64,000 nucleotides of DNA from Flavobacterium noncentrifugens (GCF_900100375.1 NZ_FNEZ01000004.1:186001-250000); one strand, 5' to 3'. Numbered from the stretch's first letter, positions 17,064 to 25,094 are shown. The notes: a model not told the origin generated them from the letters alone. Numbers and translations are program-made.

Positions 17064-18053
17064 ATGGACTTCCCAAAATTTAAAGCTGCCGCTGTACAAA
17101 CTTCGCCTGTTTTCCTAAACGTTGAAAAAACGATTGATAAAACCATTTCAATTGTAAAGGAAGCTGTGGCAAATGGTGCACAGCTTGTTGCCTTTCCAGA
17201 AGTTTTCATTGCCGGTTATCCGTATTGGAACTGGATCATGACGCCGGTTCAGGGCAGCAAATGGTATGAAGAATTGTATCGGAGTTCAGTCGTTGTTCCA
17301 AGCCCGGAAATTGACCGCATCTGCAAAGCTGCAAAAGAAAACGATATCCATATTGTTATTGGGATTAATGAACGAGGCGACAGTTATGGCGAAATTTACA
17401 ATACCAATTTAATTATCGACAACCACGGAAACCTAATCGGCAAACACCGTAAACTGGTTCCAACCTGGGCAGAAAAACTCACCTGGACTTCCGGTGACGG
17501 TTCTTCTTTAAAGGTGTATAAAACTGAAATCGGCCCGATCGGGACTTTAGCCTGCGGTGAAAATACCAATACTTTAGCGCGTTTTACATTATTGGCACAA
17601 GGCGAATTGATCCACATCGCCAATTACATTTCGCTTCCCGTTGCACCGCCGGATTATAACATGGCCGAAGCGATAAAAATCCGCGCAGCAGCGCATTCTT
17701 TCGAAGGAAAATTATTTACGATCGTTTCGTGTTCGACCATTTCAAAAGAAATCATGGACGTTTTAAAAGCCGATGTTCCGGATGTTGAAGAGTTGTTAAC
17801 CCGTAAAAATTCCGCATTCTCCGGAATTCTCGGGCCAAACGGTGCAGTTGTTGGCGAACCTTTAATTGACGACGAAGGCATTGTTTACGCCGACATTGAT
17901 CTGGCAAAATGCATCCAGCCGAAACAAATGCACGACATTCTCGGGCATTACAACCGTTTCGATATTTTTGATTTGCGTGTGAATGTAGCACCAACCAGAA
18001 AGATTACGTTCATCGACAACCACGACGATTTCAATAAAAAATTAAATCTGTAA
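17064..18053 (+). CDS. Nitrilase-superfamily carbon-nitrogen hydrolase
   Basis: The 329-residue product has the whole catalytic triad: Glu46 in FPEVFIAGYPYW, Lys130 in KHRKLVPTW and Cys164 in ACGENTNTLAR. The GYPYWNW stretch and the length are like true nitrilases, which give a carboxylate and ammonia from a nitrile. Some superfamily members instead cleave amides. In this cluster an amidase step on a maleamate-type intermediate would make sense if the aromatic substrate carries an ortho amino group (inference). A stand-alone nitrilase feeding an aromatic acid into the pathway is the main alternative. It follows the thioesterase gene by 20 bp. Confidence 0.88.
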   Translation: MDFPKFKAAAVQTSPVFLNVEKTIDKTISIVKEAVANGAQLVAFPEVFIAGYPYWNWIMTPVQGSKWYEELYRSSVVVPSPEIDRICKAAKENDIHIVIGINERGDSYGEIYNTNLIIDNHGNLIGKHRKLVPTWAEKLTWTSGDGSSLKVYKTEIGPIGTLACGENTNTLARFTLLAQGELIHIANYISLPVAPPDYNMAEAIKIRAAAHSFEGKLFTIVSCSTISKEIMDVLKADVPDVEELLTRKNSAFSGILGPNGAVVGEPLIDDEGIVYADIDLAKCIQPKQMHDILGHYNRFDIFDLRVNVAPTRKITFIDNHDDFNKKLNL

Positions 18054-18189
18054 ACCGCATTTTTACTCTAAAAAAAATACAACTATTTATTAACGAATCA
18101 GTTGGATTTTTTGTTTCTTTACTTTCTGCCGCCCCAATCCCGCAATTAAGATTGTCAACAGTTAATCTACGATAACTTTAATCAGACAA

Positions 18190-19494
18190 ATGGCTACAGA
18201 AAACAAACTCAAAAAAGTACTTGGACTCGGTTTCGGAATCGCGATTTTTATAGGCGGGACAATTGGTGTCGGCATACTCCGAACGCCAGGCGAAATTGCC
18301 GCTTTCCTCAACAACGAATGGCTTATCATTTCTGTTTGGCTGGTTGGTGGATTGTACATTTTAATGGGTTGCGGCGCGTATGCCGAACTCGCAACTTCCA
18401 TTCCTAAAGCTGGCGGTTCTTACAATTACATCAAACGCGCTTTTGGCGATTATGCGGGATTTATTTCGGGGTGGTTCGATTACATTACCAATGCGATTGC
18501 GCCGGCATTCTTCTGCATCGTCATTAGCGAATACATTGCAATGTTGTTTCCCGAAATTAAAGAACAAACGACTGTGATCGCGATCGCGTTTCTTTTAGGT
18601 TTCACCCTTATACACGTTGGCGGAATTAAAAATGGTAGCATTGTACAACAAATCACCAGTATTATTAAAGTATTGTTTTTCGTTGGACTGATTGTAGCGT
18701 GTTTTTGTTATTCTGGCATAAAGACCACGCCAATTGAGATCAATCCAAATGTCATGTCGGCAGGAATGATCATCGGTTTTTTTAAATCCATCCAAATGGC
18801 ACTTGGTGCGTATGACGGTTGGTATGCGATTGTTTTCTTCGCTGAAGAAGACGAAGATCCAAACCGCAACATCCCGAGATCGCTTTACACCGGCGCACTG
18901 ATCGTAATCGCAATCTATGTTTTGATCAACATCGCATTTCTTCACGTTTTGCCCGCTTCGGCTATTGCGAATTCCCCTTTGGCTGCAGCCGATGTGGCAA
19001 AAATCGTCTTTGGCGAAAACGGGGCTGTTATTGTAACTGTAATTGCCGTGTTTTCGATCATCGGAATCCTGAATGCGTTTTTGATGATTCCGCCCCGAAT
19101 CTTATACGGATTGAGCCGCGATGGATTTTTTATTAAATCCGGAACGCGTGTGAATTCCGGTGGAACGCCGATTGTAGCGTTGTTGGCATCGTCTGCATTT
19201 ACACTAATGCTTATTCTGATCGGATCTTTTAAAGTGCTGTTTTCCCTCGCCACATTCATGTCGGTCATCGTTTGGGGACTTACCTATTGCGCTTTGATCA
19301 AGCTGCGCATTTCCAAACCCAATTTGTTGCGGCCGCACAAAGCCTGGGGTTATCCGTATACAGCCATCATTTTAATATTGTGTTCTTTCACGCTTTTCCT
19401 CGGATTTGCCTACAGCGATGAGAAAAGCTTATTCGTAATTATCGCAATCGCAGCAATCTCCTATCCGGTTTTCCGATTTCTAAAACGCGGATGA
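18190..19494 (+). CDS. APC-family amino acid permease
   Basis: This 434-residue inner-membrane protein has about 12 hydrophobic segments and the APC first-helix motif GGTIGVGILRTPGEIA, followed by GGSYNYIKRAFGDYAGFISGW across helix 2-3. APC permeases import amino acids or amino-compounds with H+ or Na+. Its position between nitrilase and ring-cleavage genes suggests uptake of the pathway's own substrate, for example an aromatic amino compound (inference). A near-match -7 box (TAACTTTA) lies about 20 bp before the start. The stop is followed by the promoter of the dioxygenase gene. Confidence 0.9.
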   Translation: MATENKLKKVLGLGFGIAIFIGGTIGVGILRTPGEIAAFLNNEWLIISVWLVGGLYILMGCGAYAELATSIPKAGGSYNYIKRAFGDYAGFISGWFDYITNAIAPAFFCIVISEYIAMLFPEIKEQTTVIAIAFLLGFTLIHVGGIKNGSIVQQITSIIKVLFFVGLIVACFCYSGIKTTPIEINPNVMSAGMIIGFFKSIQMALGAYDGWYAIVFFAEEDEDPNRNIPRSLYTGALIVIAIYVLINIAFLHVLPASAIANSPLAAADVAKIVFGENGAVIVTVIAVFSIIGILNAFLMIPPRILYGLSRDGFFIKSGTRVNSGGTPIVALLASSAFTLMLILIGSFKVLFSLATFMSVIVWGLTYCALIKLRISKPNLLRPHKAWGYPYTAIILILCSFTLFLGFAYSDEKSLFVIIAIAAISYPVFRFLKRG

Positions 19495-19521
19495 AAATCG
19501 GTTTCAACCAAAAGAAAACGA

Positions 19522-19552
19522 TTGCGTAATCACAACAGAAATCGTAAGTTTG
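19522..19552 (+). promoter_or_regulatory. Promoter of the ring-cleavage dioxygenase gene (TTG, 20 bp, TAAGTTTG)
   Basis: TTG at 19522-19524 and TAAGTTTG at 19545-19552 are separated by 20 bp, within the spacing of Bacteroidota vegetative promoters. Transcription would start near 19559, which supports the ATG at 19579 as the true start. Confidence 0.7.
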
Positions 19553-19578
19553 GGTTTCTGAATCTGCATAACAACAAA

Positions 19579-20688
19579 ATGGAAGCAAAACACAACGACG
19601 ATGTCATCGGGCGCGCACGCGTCAAAGACACTCCTGAACTCGAAGCTTATTATAAAGAATTGGAAAACCTTGGAGCTGGCGCGCTTTGGACTGTTGCCAA
19701 CGACATCGAACCCTGGGAACCGCGTTCTTCGTCAGTTCCGATGTTGTGGAAATACGATGATCTTCGGGAACTTGTCCTCAAATCATCCGAACTCGTCACG
19801 CCGGAACAAGCCGGACGCCGCGTCGTTTATTTGGTAAACGACAAACGCAAAGACGTTTCTGCAGCAGTCGGCTGGTTGTATACCGGAATTCAGGTCACGC
19901 GCCCCGGCGAAAGCACTTCGGCACACCGCCACAAAGCGTCTGCCCTGCGTTTTATCATGGAAGGCGAAGGCGGTTATACGGTCGTTGATGGCAATAAAAT
20001 TACGTTTGAAGTCAATGATTTTGTAATTACGCCCAATTCTGCGTGGCATGAACACGGCGTAAATGCTGATGGAAAAACTTGTATTTGGCAGGACGGACTC
20101 GACATTCCGCTTGTCAATGCGCTTGAAGCAAATGATTATGAAGTTTTTGACGGCAAGCAGCCACTTCAAAACCCGGTCGATTTTTCACCTTTGTCCTTCA
20201 GCGGAACCGGTTTGATTCCCGCAGATTTTGTTTGGGACAAACCTTATTCCCCATTATTCAAATATTCCTGGAAAAACGTATATCCGGCATTGCTCGAAGC
20301 GGCAAAAGTCAGCGACGGCTCGCCTTATGACGGCATTATCATGCACTATTCCAATCCGTTGACCGGCGGCCATGTGATGCAAACCATGGGCGCTTCGATG
20401 CAATTGCTTCGAGCGGGCCAGCATACCAAAGCGCACAAACACACAGGTTCGTTTGTGTACCAATGCGCCAAAGGTAAAGGCTATTCGGTCATTAACGGCA
20501 AGCGGTTTGACTGGAAGGAACGCGATATTTTTTGCGTACCGTCATGGGCTTGGCACGAACATGTGAACCTTTCCGAAACCGACGACGCGTGTTTGTTTTC
20601 GTTTAACGATTTGCCTGTGATTGAAAAACTCGGATTGTATCAGGAGAAGATTTATGAAGAAAATAATGGCTTTCAGATTTTGGATTAG
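19579..20688 (+). CDS. Gentisate 1,2-dioxygenase-like bicupin
   Basis: The 369-residue product has two cupin domains. The first contains SAHRHKASALRFIMEGEGG with iron-binding His116 and His118, and a third histidine around 157-159 (WHEHG). The second repeats the pattern (KAHKHTGSFVYQ and WAWHEHVN). Length and motifs match gentisate 1,2-dioxygenase, which cleaves between the carboxyl-bearing carbon and its ortho neighbour to give maleylpyruvate. Relatives also use 5-hydroxy- or 5-amino-substituted analogues. It has its own promoter, so ring cleavage can be induced separately from the upper pathway. A start at TTG 19522 would lie inside the promoter and is rejected. Confidence 0.9.
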   Translation: MEAKHNDDVIGRARVKDTPELEAYYKELENLGAGALWTVANDIEPWEPRSSSVPMLWKYDDLRELVLKSSELVTPEQAGRRVVYLVNDKRKDVSAAVGWLYTGIQVTRPGESTSAHRHKASALRFIMEGEGGYTVVDGNKITFEVNDFVITPNSAWHEHGVNADGKTCIWQDGLDIPLVNALEANDYEVFDGKQPLQNPVDFSPLSFSGTGLIPADFVWDKPYSPLFKYSWKNVYPALLEAAKVSDGSPYDGIIMHYSNPLTGGHVMQTMGASMQLLRAGQHTKAHKHTGSFVYQCAKGKGYSVINGKRFDWKERDIFCVPSWAWHEHVNLSETDDACLFSFNDLPVIEKLGLYQEKIYEENNGFQILD

Positions 20689-20760
20689 GAGCTATTTCCT
20701 GCTCTCACCTTTATCTTTGCTCGTTCCTCACAAAGGATACCGGCTCCATCAGGGCTAGGC
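20689..20760 (-). repeat. REP-like dispersed element, copy
   Basis: Read on the minus strand it has TAGCCCTGATGGAGCCGG, ATCCTTT, AAAGATAAAG and GCAGGAAATAGCT, the same order of words as the copy at 56753-56887. It fills most of the gap between the dioxygenase and FAH-family genes. Confidence 0.65.
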
Positions 20761-20810
20761 ATCCCAATAAGAATAAACATATCAGAAAAATTAAACTTCG
20801 CAACTAAAGC

Positions 20811-21725
20811 ATGAAACTACTTACCTACAAAACAAATTCCAATACTCAAAAGCTCGGAATCCTACAAAACGACACCATTATAGACGTTGAACTTCTCGGA
20901 CACAAAACAAACGAAATTTTCCCCAAATCCATGCTGGAATTGATCGATGCCGGAATGGAAGAAGTTTCCCGCATTTCAGATATCCTGGCAAAGGCCAACG
21001 AAAATGTCATTGCCGCCGTTTCAATTTCGATTGCTGAAATTACGATCCTTGCTCCCATTCCTAAACCGCGTAAAAATATCATTGGCATTGGATTGAATTA
21101 TACCGAACATGTTGCCGAAAGCGCCAGAACGCTCGATACATCAAACGAATTGCCGCAGAAACCGGTAATTTTCTCCAAGCCGCCAACAACAGTTACGGCC
21201 ACAAATACGAACATTTTACTAAATCCGAAACTTACTCAGCAATTGGACTGGGAAGTCGAACTTGCAGTCGTGATCGGTAAAAAAGGAAAATATGTTTCGA
21301 AAGAAAATGCAATGGATTATGTTTTTGGCTACACCGTGATCAACGACATTTCGGCACGTGATTGCCGCCGCGCCGGGCAATGGATCGTTTCCAAAGGGCA
21401 AGACACATTTGCTCCAATGGGCCCTTATTTAGTAACCAAGGACGAAATTGAAAATCCGCACAACCTGAATTTATCGTTAACTGTCAACGGTGTTGAAAAA
21501 CAAAACTCGAACACCAAATTCATGTTGTTCAACATCAACGACTTAATCGAAGATTTGAGCACCGTTTTCACGCTTGAACCCGGTGACATCGTTGCAACGG
21601 GAACTCCGGCAGGTGTTGGCGCAGGCAGAAATCCGCAGGAATGGCTTTGGAATGGCGATGTGGTTGAAGCGACGGTTGAAGGCATTGGAACGCTTGTAAA
21701 TACGGTTGAGGAAATGGATAATTGA
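20811..21725 (+). CDS. Fumarylacetoacetate hydrolase family protein, probable maleyl- or fumarylpyruvate hydrolase
   Basis: The 304-residue product has an N-terminal cap (about 1-80) and the FAH core: GIGLNYTEHVAES with its conserved histidine, DWEVELAVVIGKKG with metal-binding acidic residues, YTVINDISARDCR, and PGDIVATGTPAGVGAGR. FAH-family hydrolases in gentisate pathways split the ring-cleavage product into pyruvate plus maleate or fumarate. No glutathione-dependent maleylpyruvate isomerase is seen in the window, and a maleate isomerase follows, so direct hydrolysis of the maleyl form is the more consistent reading (inference). Confidence 0.88.
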   Translation: MKLLTYKTNSNTQKLGILQNDTIIDVELLGHKTNEIFPKSMLELIDAGMEEVSRISDILAKANENVIAAVSISIAEITILAPIPKPRKNIIGIGLNYTEHVAESARTLDTSNELPQKPVIFSKPPTTVTATNTNILLNPKLTQQLDWEVELAVVIGKKGKYVSKENAMDYVFGYTVINDISARDCRRAGQWIVSKGQDTFAPMGPYLVTKDEIENPHNLNLSLTVNGVEKQNSNTKFMLFNINDLIEDLSTVFTLEPGDIVATGTPAGVGAGRNPQEWLWNGDVVEATVEGIGTLVNTVEEMDN

Positions 21726-22063
21726 TAGTTAATAATTAATAATTGAGTGTCAGGGTATATGAAAGTTCGTAACATAGATTAAAGCTTAAGGACAAAAAAC
21801 GAAAAAGCTCAAGTTCAAAACTAAAAAGAGTACGGTCAAAATCGAAAAGAGTACGATCAAAATCAAAAAGGATAAGGTCAAAATCGGAAAGCTTACTTTC
21901 TTAAATGCTAAGGTTTGCGTGAGCGATTGAAGTGGAAAGCCCGGAACGGAGTGAGGACTTGAAACGGAAAGCGCGACAGCGGCAAAGCGCAGCGGAGCCG
22001 ATGGCACGCCCAAAAAATAAAACTTTGAAACTTTGCAGCCTTGCAACTCTTAAACTACTTAAA
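21726..22063. other. 338-bp intergenic stretch holding repeats, no gene
   Basis: This gap contains an AT-rich run (ATAATTAATAATTGAG), the five-copy 21-bp tandem repeat at 21781-21885, then a GC-richer section at about 21930-22010 of GGA/GCG-type words that looks like another dispersed repeat, and finally CTTTGAAACTTTGCAG-type word repeats up to the next start. I see no convincing coding frame or canonical -7 box. Confidence 0.6.
21781..21885. repeat. Five-copy 21-bp tandem repeat
   Basis: Five consecutive 21-nt units (21781, 21802, 21823, 21844, 21865) share the pattern AAAAAGnnTAnGGTCAAAATC. The third and fourth are closest to each other; the first is the most degenerate. A sixth, partial unit starts at 21886. 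The 21-bp period is two turns of B-DNA. Confidence 0.8.
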
Positions 22064-22813
22064 ATGAAAAAATACAAAATCGGGCAAATCGTGCCTTCTT
22101 CGAATGTAACGATGGAAACAGAAATTCCGGCAATTTTCAGGTCGCGTGAAACTATTTTACCTGAAAAATTTACGTTTCATTCGAGCCGCATGCGCATGAA
22201 AAAAGTAACCAAAGAAGAGCTTGAAGCCATGGACGCAATGAGTTTGAAATGTGCCCTCGAATTGTCAGATGCACAGGTCGACGTCATGGGTTATGCGTGC
22301 CTGGTTGCCATTATGAGCATGGGCCGCGGGTATCATTGTGTTTCAGAAATGAATCTGCACCAGGAAACAATTGCGAACGGTTTTCCTACTCCGATTGTGA
22401 CAAGTGCCGGCGCACTTATTAACGGACTAAAAGTTATGGGTGCGAAAAAAGTGGCGATCATTACGCCTTATATGCGTCCGCTGACCGATATGGTTGTCGA
22501 TTATATAGAACATCAGGGATTTGAAGTGGTAGATTCGATCGCGCTCGAAATTCCAGACAATCTCGAAGTGGCCGCACAAAATCCTATGAATCTGCTGGAG
22601 ATTTACAAAAGGCTGAATCTGGAAGGCGTTGACGTGATTGTTGCGTCGGCCTGTGTGCAAATGCCGTCACTTGAAGCCATTGACCTGATTGAAAAAGAAT
22701 CGGGAATTCCGGTGACATCTGCGGCGGTTTGTACGACTTATGAAATGATGAAGAAACTTGGAATTGAGACGAAGTCAACTATCGGCGGAAGCCTGCTTTC
22801 TGGGAAATATTAA
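22064..22813 (+). CDS. Maleate cis-trans isomerase-like protein (Asp/Glu racemase superfamily)
   Basis: From ATG 22064 the product is 249 residues. It has the two-cysteine layout of maleate isomerase: Cys79 in MGYACLVAIMSMG and Cys197 in VASACVQMPS, with PSSNVTMETE near residues 11-20 in the substrate pocket. Maleate isomerase converts maleate to fumarate with no cofactor. Arylmalonate decarboxylase is a related alternative but fits the cluster less well. This would be the last step that feeds the citric acid cycle. A longer frame from 21932 crosses repeats and is rejected. Confidence 0.87.
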   Translation: MKKYKIGQIVPSSNVTMETEIPAIFRSRETILPEKFTFHSSRMRMKKVTKEELEAMDAMSLKCALELSDAQVDVMGYACLVAIMSMGRGYHCVSEMNLHQETIANGFPTPIVTSAGALINGLKVMGAKKVAIITPYMRPLTDMVVDYIEHQGFEVVDSIALEIPDNLEVAAQNPMNLLEIYKRLNLEGVDVIVASACVQMPSLEAIDLIEKESGIPVTSAAVCTTYEMMKKLGIETKSTIGGSLLSGKY

Positions 22814-22838
22814 GTTTGAAAAACATTTATAGGCCAGA

Positions 22839-22859
22839 CCACAGCACAGCACACTGTGG
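22839..22859. other. Inverted repeat after the maleate isomerase gene
   Basis: CCACAG and CTGTGG form a 6-bp stem with a 9-nt loop 25 bp past the stop codon. There is no T-run, so it is a weak terminator candidate at best. Confidence 0.3.
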
Positions 22860-23015
22860 CGCAGCAAATTCCTGAATTGACATTTGAAATTCGTGAATTT
22901 GTCTAGGTTTTAACTGAAATTTTACTATCTGTAAATTGTATAACATTTGTAAAAAACTCTGTAAGAAAAAAACGATGTAGTTTGGCGAGATTTGTTAAAA
23001 CTAAAACTACTAACC

Positions 23016-23177
23016 ATGAGCACACACTACACTTTAAACGAAAATAATCACGATGAGGGTGATTTTGAAAACATCATCAGAATAAATTCAAACGAGTCAG
23101 ATTTCGAAGAAGAAGATTACGATCTTGATTACGATCCAAACGAAATGTACTACGCGTTGATGAACGAGAAAAACTAA
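23016..23177 (+). CDS. Small acidic protein, function unknown
   Basis: The product is 53 residues, beginning MSTHYTLNENNHDEGD and very rich in Asp and Glu (FEEEDYDLDYDPNEMYY). It has no signal peptide, membrane segment or recognised domain. A clear terminator directly abuts the stop codon and the gene has its own leader, which supports real expression. A near-match to the -7 box (TAGTTTG) lies about 35 bp upstream. I do not recognise a family. Confidence 0.7.
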   Translation: MSTHYTLNENNHDEGDFENIIRINSNESDFEEEDYDLDYDPNEMYYALMNEKN

Positions 23178-23204
23178 AAGCTGATCTAATCAGCTTTTTT
23201 TTTC
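23176..23204 (+). terminator. Rho-independent terminator of the small acidic gene
   Basis: AAAAGCTGAT and ATCAGCTTTT form a 10-bp stem with a 3-nt loop, followed by a run of T. It overlaps the last bases of the stop codon. Confidence 0.9.
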
Positions 23205-23232
23205 CTTATTACCGAACAAACTTTTCCTCATT

Positions 23233-24120
23233 ATGTCTTTGCATCTCACTCCGATTGAACGTGTAAAAACCATTTCGAAAGAAGATTTTTACAACAATTA
23301 TATCAAAAAACAAAAACCGCTTGTCATCGAAAAACTTACAACCGATTGGCCTGCGTATGAAAAATGGCGCCTGAATTACATGAAAGAGGTCGCTGGGGAT
23401 AAAACGGTCCCGCTGTACGACGACCGCCCGGTATCGCATGAAGACGGCTTTAATGAAGCACATGCGAAAATGAAAATGTCCGATTATATCGACCTACTGC
23501 AAAGAAAGCCTACAAATTACCGGATTTTTCTTTATAATTTAATGAAAAGCGTGCCATCGTTAAAAAACGATTTTAAGTGGCCAGATATGGGCTTGAGGCT
23601 GGTAAAGCAACTTCCGATGTTGTTCTTCGGCGGAGAAAATTCCCGTGTTTTCATGCATTATGACATTGATTATTCAAACATCCTGCACTTCCATTTTCAC
23701 GGAACCAAGCAATGTGTGCTGTTCGCTCCCGATCAAACCCCATACTTATATAAAGTACCGCATGCGCTGATTTCACGTGAAGACATCGATTTTGACAATC
23801 CCGATTTTGATAAATGGCCGGCGCTTGAAAAAGCTCAAGGTTTGGTTGCAAATCTTAAACACGGTGAAATGCTTTACATGCCCGAAGGATATTGGCATTA
23901 CATGAAATATTTGACGCCGGGTTTTTCGATGAGTTTGCGCGCATTTCCACGAAAGATCAGCAACATTGGAAAGGCGGCTTACAATATCATGATCATGCGC
24001 CATTTTGATAATTTTATGAGAAAACAGCAAGGTCAGAAATGGATCGATTATAAAAATGAGCAGGCAATTGTCAATACGCATAAGCATCTGGGAATTGCGA
24101 CAAATCATGTAACAATTTGA
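23233..24120 (+). CDS. Cupin-like (Jumonji-type) Fe(II)/2-oxoglutarate oxygenase family protein
   Basis: The 295-residue product matches the cupin_8/JmjC-like layout: PLVIEKLTTDWPAYEKW near residue 30, then the iron site HYDID (H-x-D) near 142 and a distal histidine in PEGYWHYMKYL near 220. It also has the FHFHGTKQCVLFAPDQ strand typical of this group. Members hydroxylate proteins or tRNA, but the target here cannot be told. It starts right after the terminator of the upstream gene and is probably monocistronic. Confidence 0.8.
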   Translation: MSLHLTPIERVKTISKEDFYNNYIKKQKPLVIEKLTTDWPAYEKWRLNYMKEVAGDKTVPLYDDRPVSHEDGFNEAHAKMKMSDYIDLLQRKPTNYRIFLYNLMKSVPSLKNDFKWPDMGLRLVKQLPMLFFGGENSRVFMHYDIDYSNILHFHFHGTKQCVLFAPDQTPYLYKVPHALISREDIDFDNPDFDKWPALEKAQGLVANLKHGEMLYMPEGYWHYMKYLTPGFSMSLRAFPRKISNIGKAAYNIMIMRHFDNFMRKQQGQKWIDYKNEQAIVNTHKHLGIATNHVTI

Positions 24121-24189
24121 TAAAACTGCATAACGGATTTGGATGTTTGAAAAGTATCTTTATAATATTAATTATTCAAATGAAATATT

Positions 24190-24432
24190 ATGGGAACGCT
24201 AAATAACAATTCCGGAAAAAGCAATCAGGGACAACAACACGACGGACAGAAAAATTATCAGAATTCAAATCAGCGAAATCCTGACAATGTTCGCAACAAT
24301 ACCCGCGATCACGAATACAAAGAATATGACAAAAAGCTGACGAACGATGCGAATTATGACATCGACAGCCACGAAGTCAAAGGCGATCCCGATTTTGATG
24401 ATACACGTGAAAACGTCTCAAAGAACAAATAA
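24190..24432 (+). CDS. Small hydrophilic protein, first of an acidic-protein run
   Basis: The 80-residue product is almost free of hydrophobic residues and rich in Asn, Gln, Asp and Lys (for example NNNSGKSNQGQQHDGQKNY), so it is likely disordered. The later part has YDIDSHEVKGDPDFDD, which echoes DTDPNEVADKPTFKND in the third gene of the run. It has no signal peptide. A near-match -7 box TATCTTTA lies about 35 bp upstream. Similar hydrophilic proteins are often induced by stress, but that is only an analogy. Confidence 0.65.
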   Translation: MGTLNNNSGKSNQGQQHDGQKNYQNSNQRNPDNVRNNTRDHEYKEYDKKLTNDANYDIDSHEVKGDPDFDDTRENVSKNK

Positions 24433-24463
24433 AAATTTCTAACTCTAACCAATAAAAAACATC

Positions 24464-24580
24464 ATGAACGGATTATTTAAAACATTAATTGCAGGCTGGG
24501 GCGCCAAAAAACTGGGCGGTGGCTGTCTGGGAACCATACTTATTTTTGTAATTATTTATTGGCTGCTCGGGCGTTTTTAA
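24464..24580 (+). CDS. 38-residue membrane peptide
   Basis: A short frame encodes MNGLFKTLIAGWGAKKLGG followed by a hydrophobic helix (residues ~21-35, GCLGTILIFVIIYWLLG) and a final RF. It begins with ATG 31 bp after the previous stop, in the same direction as the hydrophilic genes on both sides. The positively charged segment before the helix and the glycine-rich junction look like a small single-pass inner-membrane protein. It is too short for most gene finders, so its reality rests on its clean layout and context. Confidence 0.6.
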   Translation: MNGLFKTLIAGWGAKKLGGGCLGTILIFVIIYWLLGRF

Positions 24581-24610
24581 GAATATTGTTCCTGCATAAA
24601 ATCAGATATT

Positions 24611-24835
24611 ATGAGCAGAAATTCAGATAAAGATCTGGACACTTTCGTGAATGACAATCCGGACACAAACCACATCGATAAAAACATCGGAAACCGAGAT
24701 GGCTTCGACTCGCCTGTTAACAAAGATTTCGGAAAAAAATCTGACGGAAAAGAATCGCTGACGAACGATGAATCTGCCGATACTGATCCGAATGAAGTTG
24801 CCGATAAGCCAACTTTTAAAAATGACAATCATTAA
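24611..24835 (+). CDS. Small acidic hydrophilic protein, run member
   Basis: The 74-residue product is rich in Asp, Asn and Lys, lacks hydrophobic segments and is probably disordered. Its C-terminal part, DTDPNEVADKPTFKNDN, resembles a segment of the first protein of this run, suggesting duplication followed by divergence. It starts 30 bp after the membrane-peptide gene and ends 16 bp before the next gene, so the run is likely one transcript. Confidence 0.65.
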   Translation: MSRNSDKDLDTFVNDNPDTNHIDKNIGNRDGFDSPVNKDFGKKSDGKESLTNDESADTDPNEVADKPTFKNDNH

Positions 24836-24851
24836 CCCAAAACCAAAAGCC

Positions 24852-25091
24852 ATGAGTTATTTTGATGAAGACGAAAGGAAAATAGACGATCCGGGCTTAA
24901 ACCAGGATTCGACTTATGATAAAAAAGATGACGAGGATTTTGATGATTCGGATGATTTTCATAAAAATGACGACACCGACACGGAAAAGAAATCCATCGA
25001 TGAAGAAAAAGTAAAAGAACCACCATCAACAGCTACAACTAATGATAAAGTAAAAGATGTTGGAATGAACGATGGCAACATTTATATATAA
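24852..25091 (+). CDS. Small acidic protein, last of the run
   Basis: The 79-residue product begins MSYFDEDERKIDDPG and has a long Asp-rich middle (DDEDFDDSDDFHKNDD) with very low complexity. I choose ATG 24852 because the longer frame from 24768 lies inside the previous gene and has an unlike composition. A strong terminator follows 4 bp after the stop. No domain is recognised; it may be a disordered cytoplasmic protein. Confidence 0.65.
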   Translation: MSYFDEDERKIDDPGLNQDSTYDKKDDEDFDDSDDFHKNDDTDTEKKSIDEEKVKEPPSTATTNDKVKDVGMNDGNIYI

Positions 25092-25094
25092 AAT

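Noticed and set aside
21786..22046. A minus-strand frame with a 7-residue hydrophobic repeat (such as FLILIVL)
   Set aside because: The periodicity comes from the 21-bp DNA repeat, the start and the rest of the frame have no protein-like features, and no ribosome or promoter signal is seen.
22839..22859. Terminator of the aromatic cluster
   Set aside because: The stem is short and there is no T-run, so I keep it only as a weak inverted repeat.
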